Positions 35,759-45,798 of a stretch of 64,000 bases of DNA are shown here, piece by piece (position 1 is the stretch's first letter; every line of letters begins with the position of its first letter). Where the stretch lies: assembly GCA_947165895.1 (NCBI GenBank), contig CAMVCB010000001.1, forward strand, positions 408,760-472,759, read 5' to 3'. This DNA is from an uncultured Treponema sp. (GTDB lineage: Bacteria; Spirochaetota; Spirochaetia; Treponematales; Treponemataceae). The notes below the pieces were generated by a model. It was not told the origin of the DNA, made no database searches, and saw nothing but the letters and a program-made list of their open reading frames with translations. The translations under genes were made by a program, and so were the position numbers.

Positions 35759-36796
35759 TTAGAATGAACCAGCTACAGCAACTGCACAGGCAACAGTGCA
35801 GCCTACCATAGGGTTGTTACCCATTCCCATGAAGCCCATCATTTCTACGTGAGCTGGTACTGATGAAGAGCCTGCAAACTGTGCATCTGAGTGCATACGT
35901 CCGAGTGTATCAGTAAAGCCGTAAGAAGCTGGACCTGCAGCCATGTTATCCGGGTGAAGAGTACGACCTGTACCACCACCAGAAGCTACAGAGAAGTATT
36001 TCTTACCAGCAAGGAGACGCTCCTTCTTGTAAGTACCTGCAACAGGGTGCTGGAAACGTGTTGGGTTTGTTGAGTTACCAGTGATAGAAACATCAACATC
36101 CTCGTGCCACATGATTGCAACACCTTCGCGTACATCGTCAGCACCGTAGCACTTTACGATAAGGCGGTCAGGATTGTTTCCGTATGGGATTTCTTTTACA
36201 ACAGTAAGAGCCTTGTCTGTACCCTCGCCGTTGAAGTAGTCGAACTTTGTCTGAACGTATGTAAAGCCGTTGATACGAGAAATAATCTGAGCAGCGTCTT
36301 TTCCAAGACCGTTCAAGATAACGCGGAGCTTGTTCTTGCGAACCTTGTTAGCGTTAGCAGCAATCTTAATAGCACCTTCAGCAGCAGCGAAAGATTCGTG
36401 TCCTGCGAGGAATGCGAAGCACTGTGTTTCTTCAGAAAGAAGACGTGCACCAAGATTTCCGTGTCCAAGACCAACTTTACGGTCATCAGCAACAGAACCT
36501 GGCAGACAGAATGCCTGCAAACCTTTTCCGATGTTGCTAGCTGCTGTAGAACCAGTTTTGTCACCAGTCTTTTCTGCTTCTTTGATTGCGATTGCAGATC
36601 CAAGTACATATGCCCATTTAGCATCCTCGAAACAAATCTGCTGTGTAGACTGACAGATTTCGTATGGATCGAAACCGCGAGCCTTACAAAGGTCACGAGC
36701 CTCGTTCAAACCAGCCTCACCTTCCTTAAAACCATATTCTTTAAGAGCCTTATTCACCTGAGGAATGCGGCCTTCAAAATCTTCAAATAATGCCAT
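35759..36796 (-). CDS. GGGtGRT protein
   Basis: A 345-residue soluble protein named after its SVASGGGTGRT motif (about residue 275). Other conserved-looking segments are GNLGARLLSEETQCFAFLAGHESFAAAEGAIK and the Gly/Met-rich end MMGFMGMGNNPMVGCTVACAVAVAG. Function is unknown. In anaerobes it is typically paired with a NifU-like protein, as here: 21 bp separate the two genes and a single terminator follows. AGGAGG precedes the ATG. Context suggests a role linked to iron-sulfur or metal metabolism. Confidence 0.85.
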   Translation of the reverse strand: MALFEDFEGRIPQVNKALKEYGFKEGEAGLNEARDLCKARGFDPYEICQSTQQICFEDAKWAYVLGSAIAIKEAEKTGDKTGSTAASNIGKGLQAFCLPGSVADDRKVGLGHGNLGARLLSEETQCFAFLAGHESFAAAEGAIKIAANANKVRKNKLRVILNGLGKDAAQIISRINGFTYVQTKFDYFNGEGTDKALTVVKEIPYGNNPDRLIVKCYGADDVREGVAIMWHEDVDVSITGNSTNPTRFQHPVAGTYKKERLLAGKKYFSVASGGGTGRTLHPDNMAAGPASYGFTDTLGRMHSDAQFAGSSSVPAHVEMMGFMGMGNNPMVGCTVACAVAVAGSF

Positions 36797-36817
36797 AATT
36801 CTATATCCTCCTGTGAT

Positions 36818-37519
36818 TTACTCTTTGCGAGGGTCGATAAGTTTTACCATACCCTGATCTGCTGTTACACGACCATAGTGTGTGCGTGCACCTGCGATAG
36901 CTTCTTCAGCTGGTTTTCCAGCCTTGAGAGCGTCCATAAGTTTACCAAAGTTGATACAGTTGTAACCGATAATCTGGTTGTCTTTATCGATAGCACAAGT
37001 TTCAACGTAACCTTCTGTCATTTCGAGGTAACGTGGACCAGTTTTGCGTGTAGCAAACATAGTACCAACCTGAGAGCGGAGATTCTTTCCGAGGTCTTCA
37101 AGAGAAGCACCAACTTTAAGTCCGTCCTTAGAGTAAGCTGACTGTGAACGACCGTAAACAATCTGCATAAAGAGTTCGCGCATAGCTGTGTTGATAGCAT
37201 CGCAAACAAGGTCAGTATTCAAAGCTTCAAGAACAGTTTTTCCGATAAGGATTTCAGAAGCCATAGCAGCTGAGTGAGTCATACCTGAACAACCGATTGT
37301 CTCAACCAAAGCTTCTTCGATGATTCCGTTCTTTACGTTCAAAGAAAGTTTGCAGGCACCCTGCTGTGGTGCACACCAACCGATACCGTGTGTAAATCCG
37401 GAAATATCTTCAATTTTCTTTACCTGTACCCACTCTCCCTCTTCTGGGATTGGTGCAGGTCCATGATATGCGCCCTTTGCCAACGGACACATATGCTCCA
37501 CTTCTGCAGTGTATGTCAT
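36818..37519 (-). CDS. NifU-like iron-sulfur scaffold-related protein
   Basis: A 233-residue protein related to the IscU/NifU N-terminal scaffold, with three cysteines at conserved-looking positions (GIGWCAPQQGACKLSL; ETIGCSGMTHSAAMASEIL; about residues 48, 56 and 76). It is longer than IscU by a C-terminal extension that ends GRVTADQGMVKLIDPRKE. It is the first gene of the operon with the GGGtGRT gene. The leader has a small AGCCC/GGGCT hairpin just before the CAGGAG ribosome binding site. Confidence 0.8.
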   Translation of the reverse strand: MTYTAEVEHMCPLAKGAYHGPAPIPEEGEWVQVKKIEDISGFTHGIGWCAPQQGACKLSLNVKNGIIEEALVETIGCSGMTHSAAMASEILIGKTVLEALNTDLVCDAINTAMRELFMQIVYGRSQSAYSKDGLKVGASLEDLGKNLRSQVGTMFATRKTGPRYLEMTEGYVETCAIDKDNQIIGYNCINFGKLMDALKAGKPAEEAIAGARTHYGRVTADQGMVKLIDPRKE

Positions 37520-37621
37520 ATTTGCTCCTGAGTAAGCCCTGTGAGGGCTCTTGATTTATAGCAGGCCTGAAAAAAATTGCAAAAATTATTTCCAAGTCTA
37601 CCTATTAATATGTTACTAAAT

Positions 37622-37650
37622 AAAATATCACTAAATGTGGCTTTTTTCAA
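37622..37650 (-). promoter_or_regulatory. Promoter of the NifU-like/GGGtGRT operon
   Basis: On the minus strand, TTGAAA (37650-37645) and TATTTT (37627-37622) are spaced by 17 bp. Transcription would begin at about 37615, giving a leader of roughly 95 nt. Confidence 0.6.
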
Positions 37651-37682
37651 TATTAAAAGACGACGGCATACCTTGACTCTTT

Positions 37683-39071
<1,389 letters not shown>

Positions 39072-39073
39072 AT

Positions 39074-39646
39074 ATGAGTTTTGACCAGATGATGATTCAC
39101 TACAGTGCGCCGACCCTGTGCGGCATAAAACCGGGAAACCTTTTCTTTATAAAAAGTTCTGATTTTTCGGAAAGTCAGCTTTTATTATGGAAGAAAAAAT
39201 TTGAAAGCTGCGGATTTTCCCTTGCCTGTGCAAAATCGGCAAAGGACACTCTTTTTATTCTGGTTTACAACCCCCTCTGGCTTAGAAAACTTCTGGGCGA
39301 CATTTTTGTTTCATCATACCTTCTGGGAAAGGGCTATAAAAAGCCCTTTGATTCAGCTTCTGTTATTGCAGAGCTTACAAGACGAATCAAAAGCCGCAGG
39401 ACTTTTCCCCACGAGGTCGGAATCATACTGGGCTACCCCCTTCTGGATGTGATTGAGTTTGAGGCAAAAAACGGACGGGACTGCAAATACTGCGGTTACT
39501 GGAAATCATATTCAGATGTGGAAAAGGCAAAAAAATGCATGTGCAGCTACAAAAAGTGCAGCTGTATGTGCAAGGAATGGTTTGATCAGGGGTATTCGAT
39601 TACTCAGATCATATCGGAATATAATAAGGCGGTAAAAGCCGCATAA
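39074..39646 (+). CDS. DUF3793 family protein
   Basis: A 190-residue protein with the DUF3793 pattern, including SRRTFPHEVGIILGYPLLDVIEFE and a Cys-rich end (CKYCGYW, CMCSYKKCSCMCKEW; eight cysteines between about 136 and 165). Function unknown; it might bind metal or a cluster. It starts 2 bp after the eno stop and is followed by flavodoxin, an arrangement that fits iron or redox stress. Confidence 0.8.
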   Translation: MSFDQMMIHYSAPTLCGIKPGNLFFIKSSDFSESQLLLWKKKFESCGFSLACAKSAKDTLFILVYNPLWLRKLLGDIFVSSYLLGKGYKKPFDSASVIAELTRRIKSRRTFPHEVGIILGYPLLDVIEFEAKNGRDCKYCGYWKSYSDVEKAKKCMCSYKKCSCMCKEWFDQGYSITQIISEYNKAVKAA

Positions 39647-39686
39647 ATTGCCCCTGCCGGGCACAATCAAAAGTGAGGAAAAAAAA

Positions 39687-40106
39687 ATGAAAGTAAGTGT
39701 TATTTATGCATCTACAACAGGAAACACCGAGGCTATGGCAAATGCAATCTGCGAGGCTGTAAAGGCAGCAGGAAACGAGGTAGTATTTGGCACTGCAGAC
39801 AGCGCAGACCAGGCAGCAGTTACGGCAAGTGACGTAATTCTTTTAGGAAGCCCTGCAATGGGTGATGAAGTCCTTGAAGATACTATGGAAGAATTCTTTG
39901 TAGGAATTGAAACTTCTCTCAGCGGTAAAAAAGTCGGACTTTTTGGTTCTTACGACTGGGGTGACGGTCAGTGGCTTCGCGACTGGGAAGACCGGGTAAA
40001 AAGCGTAGGTGGAGTAAGCGCCGCAGAACCTCTTATGGTTCACCTTACCCCTGAAGATGCTGATATTGCAAAATGTAAGGAATGGGCAGCAGCTGCTGTA
40101 AAATAA
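39687..40106 (+). CDS. Flavodoxin
   Basis: A 139-residue short-chain flavodoxin, an FMN electron carrier that replaces ferredoxin when iron is scarce. The FMN phosphate loop is YASTTGNTEAMA, with LLGSPAMGDEVLED and FGSYDWGDGQWLRDWEDRV around the isoalloxazine ring. The ATG at 39687 follows GTGAGGAA; an upstream in-frame TTG at 39648 is not used because the fold begins at MKVSVIYAS. Confidence 0.95.
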   Translation: MKVSVIYASTTGNTEAMANAICEAVKAAGNEVVFGTADSADQAAVTASDVILLGSPAMGDEVLEDTMEEFFVGIETSLSGKKVGLFGSYDWGDGQWLRDWEDRVKSVGGVSAAEPLMVHLTPEDADIAKCKEWAAAAVK

Positions 40107-40138
40107 AATCGGATTTTTGAGAGTTTATCGGACTTAGT

Positions 40139-40171
40139 AAACTGGTGAGTTTTGGCTCACCAGTTTTTTTT
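40139..40171 (+). terminator. Intrinsic terminator of the eno operon
   Basis: AAACTGGTGAG (40139-40149) pairs with CTCACCAGTTT (40156-40166) around a 6-nt loop, and T residues run to 40171. Confidence 0.93.
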
Positions 40172-40194
40172 ATATTTTTATAATTGCGTGGACT

Positions 40195-41982
40195 TTACAA
40201 CTTCCAGGAAACTGCAGCCTTTCGGCTTTCAATAAAGCGGGCATAGATTCCCTTATTTTTTACAAGCTCATCATGAGTGCCATGCTCTGCAATCTTTCCC
40301 TTATCGATTACAAAAATCTGATCTGCATTGCGCACTGTCTTTAAGCGGTGGGCAATCATGATTACAGTCTTTTCTTTTGTAAGCTCATTTACGGCCGCCA
40401 TAAGGTCCCGCTCGTTTTCCGGGTCTACGTTGGCAGTAGCTTCATCAAGGATGATAACAGGAGCGTCCTTCATAATTGCGCGGGCAATTGAGATTCTCTG
40501 ACGTTCACCGCCCGAAAGATTTGCGCCCCCTTCCCCGATTACGGTGTTGTAGCCGTCAGGCAGGGCTGAAATGAATTCATGGCAGCAGGCTTTTTTTGCC
40601 GCTTCCATCACCTTTTCCATAGGGGCGTCCGGCTGTCCAAAGCGGATGTTGTTTGCAATTGTGTCGTGGAAGAGATAGACGTTCTGAAAGACAAAGCTGA
40701 AGTTTTTCATCAGGCTGTCCATATCGTAATCGCGGACATTCTTACCGGCCAATGTAACTGAACCTGAATCTACATCCCAGAAGCGGGAAAGCAGATGACA
40801 GAGGGTTGTTTTTCCGCCGCCGCTTGGGCCGACAAAGGCAGTAGTGCTGCCGGCAGGAATTGTAAGTGATACGCCGTCTATGATTTTACGTTTATCATAT
40901 GCAAACGAAATATCTTGTGCGACGATATTAAGATTGTCACACTGATTCAAGGAGGCGGCGTTAGCGAGGGGAAGACTTTCCCCTCCTTCTTTACCATTAA
41001 TATCCATTGTCGGCAAATCAAGAATTGCCTGTGCCTTTTTTACCCCGATATCAATGATTCTTAAAAGTGCAGAATAATTTCCGCCGGCTTCCAGGGCTGT
41101 AAAAAGCATAAAGGAACAGATAAGCATTACGGCGCAGTTTGCCAGCTCCATGCTTCCGCCAAGATAAAATAAAATAGAAGAAAACATGATTGCAACTCCT
41201 GTAAGCTTTGCAACAAGTCCCTGAAGGGCTGAAATCGGGATACAGCGCATTTCCATTGCAATGCAGTTTTTTATACAGGTATCAATTCTGTCATTAAGCT
41301 CTTTGCGGCGGCTTCCGGTAAGATTATAGGCTTTAACTTCGGCAATTCCCTGAATGTATTCCAGAATCTTTCCTATCTGGGCTTCGTCAGCCTCAATTTT
41401 TTTTGCAGAAATATTTTTTACGGCAAGGCGCATAAAAACATTTACAAACTGAAAGAGTAAAAAGCCTGCAAGGGCAACAAGGGCAATCCGCCAGTCAAAA
41501 AAGAAAATCATAAGGATAATCAGGGCGGAATCAAGAAGGCCCTGAGTAACCAGCATTACAGCCCGGGTAGCAACGTCCCCTACCAGCTCCATGGTATTCG
41601 TAGTTACGCTTGTTATCTGACCCAGGGAATTTGCATTAAAATAGCCCATAGGCAGATAGCGCAGATGCTCGGCAATTTCGATTCGCTTTTTTGCACAGGT
41701 GCGGTAGCCGCCTTCGGTCTGCAGCATAGACTCTGTTTTTTTTGTAATGATTGCAAAAACTGTACTTGCAAAAATTATTCCTGATGAAAGCCAGATTGTT
41801 CCGGCTTCAAAAGGCTGAGCCTCGCACAAATTTTTTATTACCGCCTGAACCATTACGGCAACAGCGGCAATCCTGAGAGCCATAAAAAATGAGTTTAAAA
41901 CTCCAAGTGCAATTGAAAGATGGAATTTTCTGCGGTTTTCGGCATCGCAGAATTTAAAAAATCTAGATAAAATCTCAAACAT
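40195..41982 (-). CDS. ABC transporter, fused permease and ATPase (second of pair)
   Basis: A 595-residue half-transporter: six membrane helices in residues about 15-310, then the ATPase domain with Walker A GPSGGGKTT, Q-loop FQNVYLF, signature LSGGERQ, Walker B VIILDEAT and the H-loop AHRLKT. It pairs with the next gene upstream, probably as a heterodimer. Such pairs next to a methyltransferase resemble siderophore or peptide transporters; direction of transport is not certain. The linker at about 330-345 (GGESLPLANAA) is encoded by a palindromic repeat (R3a). GGGAGG precedes the ATG. Confidence 0.92.
   Translation of the reverse strand: MFEILSRFFKFCDAENRRKFHLSIALGVLNSFFMALRIAAVAVMVQAVIKNLCEAQPFEAGTIWLSSGIIFASTVFAIITKKTESMLQTEGGYRTCAKKRIEIAEHLRYLPMGYFNANSLGQITSVTTNTMELVGDVATRAVMLVTQGLLDSALIILMIFFFDWRIALVALAGFLLFQFVNVFMRLAVKNISAKKIEADEAQIGKILEYIQGIAEVKAYNLTGSRRKELNDRIDTCIKNCIAMEMRCIPISALQGLVAKLTGVAIMFSSILFYLGGSMELANCAVMLICSFMLFTALEAGGNYSALLRIIDIGVKKAQAILDLPTMDINGKEGGESLPLANAASLNQCDNLNIVAQDISFAYDKRKIIDGVSLTIPAGSTTAFVGPSGGGKTTLCHLLSRFWDVDSGSVTLAGKNVRDYDMDSLMKNFSFVFQNVYLFHDTIANNIRFGQPDAPMEKVMEAAKKACCHEFISALPDGYNTVIGEGGANLSGGERQRISIARAIMKDAPVIILDEATANVDPENERDLMAAVNELTKEKTVIMIAHRLKTVRNADQIFVIDKGKIAEHGTHDELVKNKGIYARFIESRKAAVSWKL
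40951..40991 (-). repeat. In-frame palindromic repeat R3, short copy a
   Basis: On the minus strand, GGAGGGGAAAG and CTTCCCCTCGC form a hairpin, followed by CGCCGCCTCC. The same start occurs in copies at 42772-42864 and 53152-53255. Here it encodes part of the linker before the ATPase domain without breaking the frame. Confidence 0.75.
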
Positions 41983-42001
41983 ATTGACCTCCCTTGTGTA
42001 A

Positions 42002-42078
42002 GCGGGCCGGTCAGAGCCCGCGGTGTTCTATAGCAAAGCGTTAAAAAAAATTGCGATGCAGCAATTTTTTAGCTTTAC
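42002..42078 (-). repeat. Structured repeat R2, copy a
   Basis: A GCGGGC/GCCCGC hairpin lies 9-10 nt upstream of the GGGAGG ribosome binding site of the preceding-listed ABC gene (minus strand). It is followed on the plus strand by TAGCAAAGC, an AATTGC/GCAATT hairpin with a T run, and AGCTTTAC. The same order occurs at 47081-47155. It fills the gap between the two ABC genes. Confidence 0.8.
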
Positions 42079-43899
42079 CTAATTATCTTTAGCACTTATA
42101 TGTGCTTCCCACATATCCTTGTAAAGTCCGCCCATTTTAAGCAGCTCTTCGTGACTTCCCTGGCTGTCAATCTGGCCGTCTTTGATTACAATGATTTTGT
42201 CTGCATCAGAAATAGTAGAAAGCCTGTGGGCAATTACAATAAGCGTTTTTCCTTTTACAAGGCGGGCAACGCTCTGCTGGATGATTGCTTCATTTTCCGG
42301 GTCGGTATAGGCGGTGGCTTCATCAAGAATTACAATAGGGGCATCCTTCATCATGGCACGGGCAATTGCTATGCGCTGGCGTTCTCCCCCGCTCAAATGA
42401 GCTCCGCTTCCGCCGACGACTGTATTAAAGCCATTTTCAAGGCCCATGATAAAATCGTAGCAGCCGGATTTTCTGGCAATTTCAATAACTTCTTCGTCTG
42501 TGGCTCCGTTTTTTCCAAGGCGGATATTTTCCATTACGCTCAGGTCAAAGAGAAAATTATCCTGGCTGACGTAGGCTACGCGGCGGTTATATTCTTCCAG
42601 CGACAGATTTTTGATATTTACGCCGCCGATTTCAACTGAACCTGAATCGACATCCCAGAGGGAAGCAATCAGGCGGGCAAGGGTAGATTTTCCGCTTCCG
42701 CTTGGACCGACCAAGGCTGTATAAGACCCCTGAGGCAGGGAAAGATTAATACCGTGAAGAACCTCACTCGGGGGCGTTGCGGGGGCCTCCCCCGCAGAAG
42801 GGGTAGCGGAAGACGGCTGGCCGGCTGGAGCGAGGGGAAGGCTTTCCCCTCCTTTATAACTAAAGCGAACATCCCGCAGCGTGATTGAATTGTCTTTTGG
42901 ACTTTCAGCATCACTTTCCGGGCGGTCAAGCTCCTTCATATCCATAATGCCGCCGACCTCACCAAAAATGACACCTGCCTTTGCAATGTCGTCGTGGTAG
43001 GAATAAACTGTAAGAAGAGGCTGAATGATACTCATAGAAAGAATGATGATTGTAATAAAATCGACGGCGGCAAGACTTCCTTTGAGGAAGAAAAGACCGC
43101 CAATCGGGAGGATTGCAAGCAGAGTTGACGGGGCAATTACAAAGGCAATGGTAAAGGGCCAGATGCAGTCCCGCATCCATTCAACATAGCAGTCAGAGCC
43201 TTCCTTTGCGGCTTTTGTAAACTTTTCATAGGAAGCCTTTGATTTTCCGAAGGCCTTGATAACTTCAATTCCGTTTATGTATTCCACAGCGGTATCGTTC
43301 AGAATCTTTGTTTTTTCGATTGCGTAATTAAAACGCTCCTGCATGTTTGTCATCATAAAGCAGGCGGAAATCATACCAACCGGAAGGGTAATCAGGGAAG
43401 CCAGTCCCATGCGCCAGTCCAGGGTAAAAAGATAAATGAACATCAAAAGCGGCAGCAGCAGGTTACTTGTCCATTCAGGAAGAATATGGGCAAGGGTTGT
43501 TTCCATGCTGTCTATGCGGTCGATTAAAATGTTTTTGAGTGTGCCAGACGGCATATCAAGGACGCTTCCAAGTGGAAGGCGGGCCAGCTTATCGCAGAGG
43601 CTCTTACGGATGTTTCCCAGCACATTGAAGGTTGCAATGTGGCTGAGACTTGTTGAAATCATGTGAAAGATTACGTTTCCCGCCCAGAAGGCCGCAACCA
43701 CAGCTGATTCCTTTATGTAAAGGTCGAGCTCGCGGATGCCGCTTAAAAGCTGGCGGACAATCTGCGCAATCATAAGGTAGGGCATAATGGCGCAGGCAAC
43801 ACTAAGGACTGCAAAAATTATGCTGAAAACATACATGGGCTTTTTCTGCCCTGCAAACTGGAAAATCCAGCTTAAAAGACTTTTCTTTTTATCAGACAT
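42079..43899 (-). CDS. ABC transporter, fused permease and ATPase (first of pair)
   Basis: A 606-residue half-transporter: membrane domain at about 15-315, ATPase domain from about 332. Walker A is GPSGSGKST, signature LSGGERQRIAIARA, Walker B IVILDEAT and H-loop AHRLST. Immediately after the A-loop FSYK comes a ~33-residue insert (GGESLPLAPAG...TPPSEV) encoded by repeat R3b, absent from ordinary ABC proteins; it would sit on a surface loop between the first strands. CAGGAGAG precedes the ATG. Operon order is methyltransferase, this gene, then the second ABC gene. Confidence 0.92.
   Translation of the reverse strand: MSDKKKSLLSWIFQFAGQKKPMYVFSIIFAVLSVACAIMPYLMIAQIVRQLLSGIRELDLYIKESAVVAAFWAGNVIFHMISTSLSHIATFNVLGNIRKSLCDKLARLPLGSVLDMPSGTLKNILIDRIDSMETTLAHILPEWTSNLLLPLLMFIYLFTLDWRMGLASLITLPVGMISACFMMTNMQERFNYAIEKTKILNDTAVEYINGIEVIKAFGKSKASYEKFTKAAKEGSDCYVEWMRDCIWPFTIAFVIAPSTLLAILPIGGLFFLKGSLAAVDFITIIILSMSIIQPLLTVYSYHDDIAKAGVIFGEVGGIMDMKELDRPESDAESPKDNSITLRDVRFSYKGGESLPLAPAGQPSSATPSAGEAPATPPSEVLHGINLSLPQGSYTALVGPSGSGKSTLARLIASLWDVDSGSVEIGGVNIKNLSLEEYNRRVAYVSQDNFLFDLSVMENIRLGKNGATDEEVIEIARKSGCYDFIMGLENGFNTVVGGSGAHLSGGERQRIAIARAMMKDAPIVILDEATAYTDPENEAIIQQSVARLVKGKTLIVIAHRLSTISDADKIIVIKDGQIDSQGSHEELLKMGGLYKDMWEAHISAKDN
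42772..42864 (-). repeat. In-frame palindromic repeat R3, copy b
   Basis: On the minus strand: AAGGAGGGGAAAG, CCTTCCCCTCGCTCCAGCC, GTCTTCCGC, then a CTGCGGGGG/CCCCCGCA hairpin and ACGCCCCC. It aligns over its whole length with the copy in murI (53152-53255, opposite gene orientation). Confidence 0.85.
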
Positions 43900-43916
43900 T
43901 TTTCTCTCCTGTGGAG

Positions 43917-43942
43917 GCGGGCCGGTCAGAGCCCGCGGTGTT
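43917..43942 (-). repeat. Structured repeat R2, short copy b
   Basis: The same GCGGGC-CGGTCAGA-GCCCGC hairpin and CGGTGTT flank as copies a and c, but without the second hairpin. It lies between the methyltransferase stop and the ribosome binding site of the first ABC gene. Confidence 0.75.
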
Positions 43943-44744
43943 AAAATTCAAATGTGGCCCAGCGGTCGTTCATTTTTGGAAGAAGCTTAGCAAAAAGCCA
44001 GCCGCCGAAGGTGTATTTTTTCATTTCCTCATTAAAGCTGTGTTCTTCTATAAAGCGAAGTCCGTCACACAAAGCGCACAGCTCTTCGCCGCTCCAGGTG
44101 CCGCTTTTGAATACGGCATTTGTTGACTTTACCGTATCGTGAAGCTTTTGATTTTTTACCATAAGGGGATTATTCATTTCGGCATAAAGAGTAGCCTGAG
44201 GGAAATACTTTTTTATGATTTTCAAACACTTTCCGATTTCTTCAAGGGACAGGTACATAAAAAGACCTTCTGCAAGAAAAAGCACTCTTGCATTTCTTTT
44301 CTGAATTTCTGCCGCAACCTGAGGGCACCAGGCTTCATCAAGTACACTGCCCGAAAGCATTACTACCCTATCACGTTCTTCGTAGACTTTTTTTCTCTGC
44401 TCAATTGAATCGGGAAGATCCAGGTCAAACCAGGAAATACAGCCATTGTCTACCCTGGAAAAGCGGTTGTCAAAGCCCGCCCCCATATTTACGATGACGC
44501 AGTCCGGATGCTTTTTGATAAAGTTCTTTACCATGCGGTCAAGCATTATTGAACGGGCAATTACACCTTCGTGCGACATAAACTTATCATAAGGCTTTGT
44601 ATCAAGCTTTAAATGCTCAATGATTTTTACAGCCATTTCGTCCTGAAAACGGGATTTTTTTCGCAGAGTCTCGCCTGCTTTAATAGCAAGCGGGATTAAG
44701 GCGGTAGTTTCAACATCACCAAGTTCCAGTGTCATTTTTTTCAT
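43941..44744 (-). CDS. Class I SAM methyltransferase, LCM-like
   Basis: A 267-residue methyltransferase of the leucine carboxyl methyltransferase-like (PF04072) group: SAM-binding VIVNMGAGFDNRF (about residue 85), WFDLDLPDSIEQRK, and FLAEGLFMYLSLEEI. Members methylate carboxyl or hydroxyl groups of small molecules or proteins. As first gene of an operon with two ABC half-transporters it may modify the transported compound. GAGG precedes the ATG. A palindromic operator lies on its promoter. Confidence 0.85.
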   Translation of the reverse strand: MKKMTLELGDVETTALIPLAIKAGETLRKKSRFQDEMAVKIIEHLKLDTKPYDKFMSHEGVIARSIMLDRMVKNFIKKHPDCVIVNMGAGFDNRFSRVDNGCISWFDLDLPDSIEQRKKVYEERDRVVMLSGSVLDEAWCPQVAAEIQKRNARVLFLAEGLFMYLSLEEIGKCLKIIKKYFPQATLYAEMNNPLMVKNQKLHDTVKSTNAVFKSGTWSGEELCALCDGLRFIEEHSFNEEMKKYTFGGWLFAKLLPKMNDRWATFEF

Positions 44745-44762
44745 TTTTGATATCCTCTTTTT

Positions 44763-44809
44763 TGTTAGTCTTACATAACAAAAATATATATTTAAGAGGA
44801 TTTAGTCAA
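44763..44809 (-). promoter_or_regulatory. Promoter and palindromic operator of the methyltransferase-ABC operon
   Basis: On the minus strand, TTGACT (44809-44804) and TATTTT (44786-44781) are 17 bp apart. Immediately downstream, covering the start of transcription, is TGTTAGT-CTTA-CATAACA (44763-44780 read on plus), an 18-bp match to the palindromes at 37683-37724 with two changes in one half. Confidence 0.7.
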
Positions 44810-44829
44810 TTAGGCTGAACTAACATTTT

Positions 44830-45615
44830 TTAACCGAGGGCTACATCAAGAACCATCATCAGGGCAAAGCCGAAGGCAAAACCTATTGTACAGACATCAG
44901 TTTTTTCATCACGGGTTGCCTCAGGAATCAGCTCCTCTATTACGACATAGACCATAGCCCCGGCCGCAAAAGAAAGCAGATAAGGCAAGAATGGCAGGAT
45001 AAGAGATGTTAAAAGAATTGTGATTATTGCGGCGACAGGTTCAACTGCGCCGGAAAGTGTACCGTATAAAAAGGATTTGAATTTGCCGTTTCCTTCTGTA
45101 CGAAGGGGCATGGAAATAATTGCACCTTCAGGGAAATTCTGGATTGCAATACCTATGGCAAGAGCAAGAGCATCTGCAGATGAAAGTCCGCCGCCGTTCA
45201 GAAAGCTTGCAAAAACAACGCCGACCGCCATTCCTTCCGGAATATTATGAAGGGTTACGGCAAAAACGAGCATCATTGTGCGGCTGATTTTATTAACTGT
45301 AGATTTTGGGCCTTCCGGTTTTTCCGCCATAGCATGAAGATGGGGAGTAATTTTATCAAGAAGAAAGAGAAAGACAATTCCAGGAATAAAACCTGCCAGC
45401 GCCGGCAAAAATGCCAGCCGTCCCATAGACTGGCTCATATCCATAGCGGGAATCAAAAGAGACCAGACACTGGCAGCAATCATAACTCCTGCCGCAAAGC
45501 CAAGCAGGAAGCGCTGAACAGTATCATTCATGCCCCGCTTCATAAAGAAAACGCAGGCTGAACCAAACATTGTTCCTAAAAATGGTATTAATAATCCCCA
45601 GAAGGTTATATTCAT
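44830..45615 (-). CDS. ZIP family metal transporter
   Basis: A 261-residue, eight-helix ZIP permease with both metal-site motifs: TLHNIPEGMAVG (helix 4) and IAIQNFPEGAIIS (helix 5), plus the HLHAM loop. ZIP proteins import zinc, iron or manganese; ZupT-like members are broad. It is preceded by a terminator, so it has its own promoter. The gene downstream on the same strand is the operator-controlled methyltransferase operon. Confidence 0.92.
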   Translation of the reverse strand: MNITFWGLLIPFLGTMFGSACVFFMKRGMNDTVQRFLLGFAAGVMIAASVWSLLIPAMDMSQSMGRLAFLPALAGFIPGIVFLFLLDKITPHLHAMAEKPEGPKSTVNKISRTMMLVFAVTLHNIPEGMAVGVVFASFLNGGGLSSADALALAIGIAIQNFPEGAIISMPLRTEGNGKFKSFLYGTLSGAVEPVAAIITILLTSLILPFLPYLLSFAAGAMVYVVIEELIPEATRDEKTDVCTIGFAFGFALMMVLDVALG

Positions 45616-45650
45616 ATTTTTAAAATAAATGATTTATATCATGCAGTCAA

Positions 45651-45690
45651 CAAAAAAAAATCCCGATTACCGGAAAGGCAGTCGGGATTT
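45651..45690 (-). terminator. Intrinsic terminator after argG
   Basis: On the minus strand AATCCCGA (45689-45682) pairs with TCGGGATT (45666-45659), followed by nine T residues. It lies beyond repeat R1b, downstream of argG and upstream of the ZIP gene. Confidence 0.88.
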
Positions 45691-45691
45691 T

Positions 45692-45798
45692 CGATTTTAG
45701 GCGGCTCGCTAGTCTCGCCGCTTGAGCGGATCTCTCGATAATCCTAAACTGACCTGCTGTCGCAGCTCAGTTTTTAACGGATTTTCGATTGTACGCTT
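45692..45798 (-). repeat. Structured repeat R1, copy b
   Basis: Second copy of the 105-bp R1 element, overlapping the argG stop. Compared with copy a, the central stem is CTGA(C)/(G)CTCAG-type instead of ACGAGT/ACTCGT: the sequence differs but pairing is kept. TTTAGG/CCTAAA close an outer stem and GCGGC/GCCGC an inner one. Confidence 0.8.

Noticed and set aside
36104..36790. 228-codon open frame opposite the GGGtGRT gene
   Set aside because: Ser/Thr/Leu-rich shadow of a well-supported gene; no ribosome binding site or motif.
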